This document shows positions 50,035-56,900 of a stretch of 64,000 nucleotides of DNA, one piece after another (position 1 is the stretch's first letter; each line of letters begins with the position of its first letter). Source of the stretch: Paenibacillus oenotherae. GTDB taxonomy: Bacteria > Bacillota > Bacilli > Paenibacillales > Paenibacillaceae. The translations under genes were made by a program, and so were the position numbers. The notes beneath the pieces were generated by a model, which worked only from the letters and a program-made list of their open reading frames with translations, searched no databases and had not been told where the DNA came from. The stretch spans positions 122,257 through 186,256 of the forward strand of contig NZ_JAHZIJ010000009.1 of assembly GCF_019443105.1 (NCBI RefSeq). Direction: 5' to 3'.

Positions 50035-50080
50035 ATTTTGTATACATAATTGTCGAATGGCAAATGTTTTGTATACAAAA
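50035..50080. promoter_or_regulatory. GTATAC palindromes upstream of the Panacea operon
   Basis: TTTTGTATACAAAA (50067-50080) is a perfect 14-bp palindrome and ATTTTGTATACAT (50035-50047) a near copy, 32 bp apart centre to centre (three helical turns). Likely operators for the downstream toxin-antitoxin genes. Confidence 0.5.
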
Positions 50081-50139
50081 AAAATACGATGTGTGATAAT
50101 GATTAGAATATACCTTAAATTTTAGAGGGGGGTGTTAAC

Positions 50140-50616
50140 GTGACTGAATTGAGCGCACTTGAAGTTTCCAGATGGTTTGTTTTGAGAAATAACATGAACA
50201 CTCAGCAGTACGGAGATGAGTTACTATCCCACCTAAAATTACAGAAGCTCTTGTACTACGCTCAAGGTATCTTTTTAGCATACACAAATGGGAAGTCTTT
50301 ATTCAATGAAGAAATACATGCGTGGGATCATGGCCCCGTTGTTCCGGGCGTTTATACTGAATATAAAGAACACGGAAGAGATGAAATTGAATTCAATCCT
50401 GAACATACGGACATGGAATTACTTGATAAAGTGTCTGGCAATGAAGAAATTAAAATGGTTCTAGAGTTTGTGTATACGAACTATGGCAAATACTCAGCAT
50501 GGCATTTAAGAAACAAAACACATGAAGAACGCCCATGGAAAGTAACACCAAGAAATAAAATCATCAAAAAAGAAGTAATCCAAGATTACTTCATGAAAGA
50601 GGTTCTTGTTGATTAG
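50140..50616 (+). CDS. Panacea-domain antitoxin (SocA/GepA-like)
   Basis: A 158-residue protein of the Panacea (DUF4065) family: LKLQKLLYYAQGIFLAYTNG, EIHAWDHGPVVPGVYTEYKE, the diagnostic LQKLLYYAQ and W-x-x-GPVVPxVY motifs. Panacea proteins neutralise very diverse partner toxins. GTG 50140 after AGAGGGGGG. The next gene starts directly after its stop, as expected for the toxin. Confidence 0.85.
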   Translation: MTELSALEVSRWFVLRNNMNTQQYGDELLSHLKLQKLLYYAQGIFLAYTNGKSLFNEEIHAWDHGPVVPGVYTEYKEHGRDEIEFNPEHTDMELLDKVSGNEEIKMVLEFVYTNYGKYSAWHLRNKTHEERPWKVTPRNKIIKKEVIQDYFMKEVLVD

Positions 50617-51075
50617 ATGGGAAGCGGCCGGAAATTAAAAATAAAGGAATCTTCAAATGATAGGTTTAAAAGAGAAGATATACAATCCAGCAAACCAACA
50701 CATCTAAAATTCAACCTATCTTTCATCACGAATAATAATTCGTTCTGTTATCAAAATAAGAATTTCAAAGATGAATATAAAGTGAGCTTATTGAATCGAA
50801 TATTTGAATTGTCATCCGAAGAATATATAAAGGTATTGCTCTTATCAAAAAATCGCGGTTTAGAATTTATTGAAAAATCGGCTTTATCCAAGGCTATAGA
50901 ATTTGGCAAGTTTTTTGATTCTGCTGATCATAGGAAAAATTTCAGTGGGAAAATGGCTGTATTCCGATTGTATCCCAATAACAATCCTCTGCCAGCAAGA
51001 GTATTCGGGCAGGTGATACAAAATGTCTTTTACATCCTGTATATTGATCTAAACCATGAGCTTTGCAAGTCGTAA
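50617..51075 (+). CDS. Putative toxin partner of the Panacea antitoxin
   Basis: A 152-residue protein, ATG immediately after the antitoxin stop (TAGATG). Basic N-terminus (GSGRKLKIKESSNDRFKR), core FNLSFITNNNSF, and C-terminus ARVFGQVIQNVFYILYIDLN, HELCKS. The FYILYIDLNHE ending recalls RelE-like or other phage-derived enzymes with a terminal strand pair, but I cannot name the activity. It is the last gene before attR. Its C-terminal codons recur at the window's right edge in inverted orientation. Confidence 0.65.
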   Translation: MGSGRKLKIKESSNDRFKREDIQSSKPTHLKFNLSFITNNNSFCYQNKNFKDEYKVSLLNRIFELSSEEYIKVLLLSKNRGLEFIEKSALSKAIEFGKFFDSADHRKNFSGKMAVFRLYPNNNPLPARVFGQVIQNVFYILYIDLNHELCKS

Positions 51076-51121
51076 CCGAAAAAGCCCTGATACCTTAATC
51101 GGTATTAGGGCTTTTTCGGTT
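51074..51121. terminator. Strong bidirectional terminator before attR
   Basis: A 21-bp stem with one mismatch, AACCGAAAAAGCCCTGATACC against GGTATTAGGGCTTTTTCGGTT, loop TTAATC. It insulates the toxin operon and, in the circular phage, also lies in the 3' region of the integrase reading frame. Confidence 0.9.
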
Positions 51122-51133
51122 ATAAGAAATACG

Positions 51134-51167
51134 CAGGGTTTTTAACAGTGTAAGTTCGCCTCCACCA
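51134..51167 (+). other. Prophage right junction (attR)
   Basis: CAGGGTTTTTAA (51134-51145) is the left attP arm, then TCGCCTCCACCA (51156-51167), the 12-bp crossover core shared with attL. Joined to the attL arm TTAAAAACCCTG it rebuilds an attP with perfect 12-bp inverted arms around the core, the layout expected for a serine integrase. Confidence 0.88.
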
Positions 51168-51172
51168 AATCA

Positions 51173-51204
51173 TGAACACCATCCGCGAGAGGATGGTGTT
51201 TTTG
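51173..51204 (+). terminator. Terminator just outside attR
   Basis: AACACCATCC-gcgaga-GGATGGTGTTTTT, 5 bp after the CCA core. It looks like the former terminator of the ssrA fragment at 9104-9141 before the phage inserted. Confidence 0.8.
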
Positions 51205-51206
51205 CA

Positions 51207-51611
51207 TTATTCTGGAATCGACATGCAGTGAGCTTCAATGATCGCAACGGTTTGTTGACGGTTGAATCGATGATTAACCATATCCACCGTAAAATCCTCG
51301 GCTTTCTTTGTATCCATCTTAAAGTGCAAGTCATTATAACGTAGAAATATAACGAGTGCTGTAAATGCTGTTCGTTTATTTGCGTTGTGAAAAGGAGGGT
51401 TTTGCCCCAGCGATTCGAATAAAGCGGCAGCTTTCTCAAAAATAGTGGGATAAGCATCTTCACCTAAGACTGAAGATTGAGGTCGATGGACAGCTGATTC
51501 GAGCAATCCAGGTTCTTTTACTCCTATATGTTCACCCGGGCTATAACGTTGAATCATGGCTACATTGATAGCTATCACTTCTTGGACGGATAGATAGCGG
51601 ATGGATGTCAT
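51207..51611 (-). CDS. doc: Doc-family toxin, copy 2, catalytic His replaced by Pro
   Basis: 134 residues, differing from copy 1 at few positions. The essential first His of HPFHNANKRT is Pro here (PPFHNANKRT; CAT to CCT at codon 72). Other changes include Met36Leu, Phe49Leu and Leu90Arg. The gene is otherwise intact and coupled to its antitoxin (ATG overlap at 51608-51611). By the Doc/Fic mechanism it should be inactive. Confidence 0.9.
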   Translation of the reverse strand: MTSIRYLSVQEVIAINVAMIQRYSPGEHIGVKEPGLLESAVHRPQSSVLGEDAYPTIFEKAAALFESLGQNPPFHNANKRTAFTALVIFLRYNDLHFKMDTKKAEDFTVDMVNHRFNRQQTVAIIEAHCMSIPE

Positions 51612-51871
51612 CTGTCTTTAAGCCCGCGAAGCGTTTGATCGTATTCCTCAATGACATCAGTCAATTTATCCATGAAGTCCGTACTAATTCCGTCAGGCAA
51701 GGAAACTTTCGTCGATTTCCTAATGACGATTTCCCCTGTGTCTGGGCTAACATCGATGCTGACTGTATCACCCTGATCCAATCCAATCTGCTTCAAAGCA
51801 TCAGTCATGGTTATACCTAGGCTGTTGCCGAATTTGGTCACTTTTCGTTCCATCTCAACCATCCTATTCAT
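51608..51871 (-). CDS. AbrB/MazE-type antitoxin of Doc copy 2
   Basis: 87 residues, protein-identical to the antitoxin at 8437-8700 though the DNA has silent differences. That is the pattern expected if the antitoxin is kept under selection while its toxin partner decays. AAGGAGGGAACCTA precedes the ATG. Confidence 0.9.
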   Translation of the reverse strand: MNRMVEMERKVTKFGNSLGITMTDALKQIGLDQGDTVSIDVSPDTGEIVIRKSTKVSLPDGISTDFMDKLTDVIEEYDQTLRGLKDR

Positions 51872-51989
51872 TAGGTTCCCTCCTTATCATCCTATTCAAT
51901 TGTTATAACAATTATACATACATGAATTGATTTGATGTTCAACGAAAAATATTTGGATTCCTCTTTGCAACGACTGGTTAGTTATTTTG

Positions 51990-52242
51990 AAGGAAAGGGG
52001 CTCTAATTGGGGGATAATTAGTTCTAGAAGTAGCAGGAATAAACAGTCAACAATAGCTATATCAGCTTTCTCCAAGGTTTATGAAGATCAAACAACTAGC
52101 ATAAATGGTGATGTGAAAGTAGATCAAGTTAATCATTTCATCGGAAGGCGATCGAATTAGAAAGTCAGCTAAGGGAGATAGAAGAGAAGTTAAGAATAAG
52201 TGAAAATGAACGTATGCTTTATGGGAAATACAAGATATTTTA
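51990..52242 (+). pseudogene. Decayed coding remnant
   Basis: Frames SRSSRNKQSTIAISAFSKVY (from ~52025) and, after a shift near 52150, AIELESQLREIEEKLRISEN to a stop at ~52242 read like one protein with a C-terminal coiled coil, but there is no intact start or single frame. Remaining sequence in 51978-52367 shows nothing else. Confidence 0.35.
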
Positions 52243-52367
52243 AGGTCAAGACTATGGTTTTGATGAAAGTCGATGAAAGAATCCGTGAAACAGCACGGAT
52301 GGCGTATTGATGTTTGCCGTAGTTCTGCTAAAATTTAATCCAAGTAATCAAGGGAGGCTGGACGTAA

Positions 52368-52823
52368 ATGATATTAATGGACGAGCTTATTATCGCTTAC
52401 TTGGATAACGATGTTGATCATCCCTATTATTTGGATATATACACCGGACAAGTCATTTTGAATATGGATGAAGCTTATACAGGCGAACCGGGTATCGACT
52501 GGGATGATGAGGAAAATGAAGAACGTTATATCGAGATCCCCAAAATTAGTTCGGATCAGGCGTTTTTTGTGATGACGAAATTCGCACAGCGTACCGACTC
52601 CGATCCTGAAGATAAGTTATTTGCTGCCCTTAATGGTTACAAACCTTTTCGAAAGTTCAAGGACAAGCTTTATGAGTTGGTTCTTTGGGATGAATGGAAC
52701 AAGTTCGAGCACAAATATGCAGAAGAAGCGGTTCAATCCTGGCTGGAGCGGTTTGAGCTGGATTACAATGAATTGAACGAAAAGTACAATAATAACCTCC
52801 CTTTTTTACAATCAGAGGAGTAG
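52368..52823 (+). CDS. UPF0158 family protein
   Basis: A 151-residue acidic protein: LIIAYLDNDVDHPYYLDIYT, IPKISSDQAFFVMTKFAQ, RFKDKLYEL-type ending (YKPFRKFKDKLYELVLWDEW). This is the UPF0158 pattern; function unknown. GGGAGGCTGG precedes ATG. Confidence 0.85.
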   Translation: MILMDELIIAYLDNDVDHPYYLDIYTGQVILNMDEAYTGEPGIDWDDEENEERYIEIPKISSDQAFFVMTKFAQRTDSDPEDKLFAALNGYKPFRKFKDKLYELVLWDEWNKFEHKYAEEAVQSWLERFELDYNELNEKYNNNLPFLQSEE

Positions 52824-53027
52824 TTTTATTCGAATAGACAAGAATCGCAGAAAATAGTTCGTCATGCGGTGCATCAAATGACCTGGAAACTATGTGAACT
52901 CCCACACAGTGGAGCAAGCCAAGCCTAAGTCCGTCGAAGAGAGCAGACTATCTGCAAGGTACGGATGAGTCTTGAATCTTATCCGTCTTAAAGGCAGGTA
53001 AATTGTGAACAAAACGGAGGTTGAAAT

Positions 53028-53486
53028 ATGCAGGCGAAAGAGTTCAAGGTGATATGGAGCGATTGGAACGGAGCTGTACGCGGTCGTCCAAGCCGCAGCA
53101 TAGCGGTTCAGGCCGATGCAACTTTGTACGATTTGGCGGCAGCGGTGTTGAGCAGTTTTGATTTTGACATGGACCATGCTTTCGGTTTCTATGATAATCT
53201 GAAAGATTGGACGAGTTCGCAGATAGGTTATGAGTGGTTCGCGGATATGGGAGAAAGAGGAATGTTTCCCGGAGTGAAGCGAACTCGGATATCCAAGGCG
53301 TTTCGAACGGATAATCAAAAGCTGCTGTTGTTGTTCGATTATGGCGACGAATGGCGGTTTGTCGTACAGTATATCAAGGAAATAGATAGTCCTGCGGGAA
53401 AAGAACTGCCGATGGTATTGTCAAGTAAGGGAAATGCACCAAGTCAATATGGAGATGATGAGTATGAAGATGAAGGGGAATGTTAA
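53028..53486 (+). CDS. Plasmid pRiA4b ORF-3-like protein
   Basis: A 152-residue protein: TLYDLAAAVLSSFDFDMDHA, FGFYDNL, LLLLFDYGDEWRFVVQYIKE. The DHxFxFYDN and FDYGDxWxFxV motifs define the PRiA4_ORF3 family, of unknown function. ACGGAGG precedes ATG 53028. Confidence 0.9.
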   Translation: MQAKEFKVIWSDWNGAVRGRPSRSIAVQADATLYDLAAAVLSSFDFDMDHAFGFYDNLKDWTSSQIGYEWFADMGERGMFPGVKRTRISKAFRTDNQKLLLLFDYGDEWRFVVQYIKEIDSPAGKELPMVLSSKGNAPSQYGDDEYEDEGEC

Positions 53487-53667
53487 CAGTTTGATGTTTG
53501 GGCTGAACTAGACTTGCCTCTGGCCATGAGCGGAGCATCGGAAGTCCGGTTTCTATATAAGTTGATCGCGCATCAAGGCAAGCCAGGCACAACCAGCTGA
53601 TGAGAATTCAATGGCAGGATTCGACTTTCTTGTTCTGCATATCCAAATAGCCTCGCGAACTATGAGA

Positions 53668-53698
53668 AACCCGACCGGATCAGGTCGGGTTTTTGCGT
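53668..53698 (+). terminator. Rho-independent terminator
   Basis: AAACCCGACC-ggatca-GGTCGGGTTTTT. The rest of 53487-53900 has no gene I can support. Confidence 0.85.
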
Positions 53699-53827
53699 TT
53701 ATATAGCTTATGGGATAGCTCGATATACTTTGCTACTGCATGCATTTCTAATTGAATGGCTTTTCACATCACAACAAATGTTCAACTTTACTGGAACTTA
53801 ATTGTACTTTGATGCTTTGATTACAAT

Positions 53828-53859
53828 CTAGAACTACTCTATTAGGGATGTAGTTCTAG
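53828..53859 (+). promoter_or_regulatory. Inverted repeat in the leader of the exonuclease gene
   Basis: CTAGAACTAC (53828-53837) and GTAGTTCTAG (53850-53859), perfect 10-bp arms with a 12-nt centre, 42 bp before the start codon. Could be an operator or a leader hairpin; no T-run follows. Confidence 0.5.
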
Positions 53860-53900
53860 TTATTGTGCAATTTTAGGTAGGAGAGAGGAGAGAAAGTAAC

Positions 53901-56900
53901 ATGCGGCATTGGATTTCACTTGTAAAGAGACAGACAGGTATGGTGCTGGCGGCTGTTATGATTGTCGGCAGCACGCTCGGAAGTGTAGGCGTCCCAGTAC
54001 AGGCAGCGGCGGCTAATCATGTTGTGATTTCGCAGGTATACGGGGGCGGAGGCAACAGTGGGGCTGAGTATAAAAATGATTTTATCGAGTTGTACAATCC
54101 GACCGATTCTCCAGTCACGATGACGAATTGGAAGGTACGCTATGCCAGTTCTGCTAACCCGTTTGATAGTACTAATGTTACGACATTAAACGGCACGATT
54201 AATGCGAAAGGCTACTTTTTGATTAAGCAATCGGCAGGCACTGGCGGGACGAAGGATTTGCCCGCTCCCGATGCAGGCGGAACGTTAGCCTTGAGTGGCA
54301 CGAATGGGAAAGTAGATTTGGTTGACAGTTCTGGTACTACAATCGATTTGGTAGGCTACGGAACCGCTAACTTATCGGAGACGAGTCCGACCCCTGCTTT
54401 ATCAAACACGACAGCGGCCATACGGAAGGAGGCTGCAGGCGCTTCGGGAGGTAGTCGCGGAGAGGATACGGATAGCAACGCAGCGGATTTCGAAGTCAAA
54501 ATGCCTGACCCGCGCAACAGCAGCTACAACGCGCTTGCCGTAAGCCCTGTTATAGCTTCGCCTGCACCAAATGCTTGGCCTGCAGGCACGGAGATCTCCT
54601 TAAGCTCGGCAACAGTGAGCGCCTCTGTTTATGCGGCCGTGTACGGTTCGGGCGGAACGGAAAACTTTGAGCCGTATGCAGGACGGATCACAATAAGCGA
54701 AGCGACAACGATCAAGGCTTACGCGCAGGCGCATGGCATGCCGGATAGCCCAGAGTCGACTTTTGACTATACGATATTGGAGAAGTCGGATGTTGCCACA
54801 GCCCGCACGGCTGCAAAGGCGCAAAATGTGTGGACGGAAGGCGTTGTGACGCATATTGACGGAGCGGAGATGTACATTCAGGACGAGACTGCCGGGCTGG
54901 TATTGTACGGATTCTCGTCGTTCGCGGAGGTCGGAGACCTTGTCGAAGTCAGCGGTACCATGGATATCTACAGCAGTCTGCAGGAAATTAAGCCTCAATC
55001 CGGGCTCACGTATGAAGTCGTAGAGCAGGACGCCGGTATACCGGAACCGAAGCTGTTGACGGCGGCGGATTTGTCGGCGGCAAACGGCGAGGCTCACGAA
55101 GCTGAGCTCGTTACGCTTGAGGATGTGACCATCGTCAGCGTTGTCGGAAGTAAAGTAACAGCAAGCCAGGGCGGTAGTACATTCACGATCTACTCCAACC
55201 TGTCCAAATTCAAAGAAAACAGTACCTTTGCAAAAATTACCGGCGTTATTAAGCAGTATAACGCGGATTATCAGTTTATTCCGCTTAACGAAGGCGCGCT
55301 GGTAGAGGATATGCTTTCGGTAACGGCAAGCCCCGGAGCAGGCCGTATTATCATCGGAAGCCCGGTAACACTCTCGAGCCCGTCGAGCGGGGCGGCGATT
55401 TACTACACGCTGGATGGTTCCAGCCCGACAGCTTCAAGCCAGCTCTATAACGCGCCGATTACGGTGAGCGAAGACGTCGTCATTAAAGCGATTGCCGTTG
55501 CTGGCGGTCAGACGAGCAATGTTTACACATTCGAGTACAAGGCTTCGGAAGCACCGCGCATCCACGATATTCAAGGCGAGTCTCATACGTCGGAATATGC
55601 CGGTCAGACTGTTACGGATATTGAAGGCATCGTAACGCAGTACGGTTACAATTTTGCCACCGGCAGTTACAAAGGCTTCTTCATGCAGGACCCGAATCCG
55701 GATAATAACATCAATACTTCCGAAGGTATCTTCGTATACAGCACGAATGAATCGCTGAAGCCGGCCATCGGGGACTCGGTTGCGGTAACGGGTACGGTAT
55801 CCGAATACAATGAAGGAAGCACCAGCAATTTGACGTCTACACAAATTACGATGACAACTAGGACAATCCTGTCTTCCAACCATATGGTGCCTGAACCAGT
55901 CACACTTGGCAAGAACGGGAGAGTGATTCCATCATCCATTATCGACAATGACACCATTCCTATGACGGAGTTCCAACCTGCAGAAGATGCAATCGACTTC
56001 TATGAATCATTGGAGGGCATGCTCGTTAAGCTGCCGAAACCGACGATCCTCAGTCCTTATTGGACTAGCGGGAGCGGCAATTCCAAGTTGTTCAATATAC
56101 CGACAAGAATTGAAAATGATGCAAACGATGTCCTTACAGCTGCGGGAGGACTGGTACTGAAAGAGCTGAATAACCTGAATCCGCAGCGTCTCTTGATCGC
56201 ATATGGCGATCCGGGTCAGCAAGTCAGCACAGGCGACAAATTCAATAGTGACGTAACAGGCGTTATTGGCTATAACAACGGTAATTTCAAAGTGATTCCG
56301 GCATGGAGCAGCTTGCCTGCTATTACTCAAGGTACATTTCAGCGGGAAACAACTACTCTTGAAGTCGATGAAGACAAATTATTAATCGCCTCCTATAACA
56401 TTGAAAACTATTACCCGGGAGTAGGAGCGATCAAGACGGAGAAATTAGCCGAATCCATCGTATCCAACATGAAGAAGCCTGATATTATCGGCGTCGTCGA
56501 GATGCAGGACGGCAACGGCGAGACTGATTCCGGCATGGTCGAGGCGGATGCATCCGATTTGATCGCAGCGATTAAAGCTGCTGGCGGTCCTGATTATGTA
56601 TACACAGATATCGCTCCACAGAACAAGCAGGATGGCGGAGCGCCAGGCGGAAATATTCGCGTGGGTTTCCTATATAATCCGGACCGTGTAAGCCTGTCAG
56701 GCAGCGTGAACAGTCGGAAAGGTTCCGCGACTGAAGCTGTAGGGTACAGGGCCCATAGCAATGAATTGACCTACAATCCGGGACGGATCGACCCAACGAA
56801 CAGCGCATTCAACAGCTCGCGCAAGCCGCTTGCGGCTCAATTTGAATTTAACGGAGAGAAAGTAATTGTCATCGCCAACCACTTCAATTCGAAAGGGGGC

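Larger units (their letters stand above)
51198..51977. repeat. Doc/AbrB direct repeat, copy 2
   Basis: Near-identical to 8022-8802, same orientation. Removing the prophage would leave the two copies ~330 bp apart as a tandem duplication. Confidence 0.9.
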
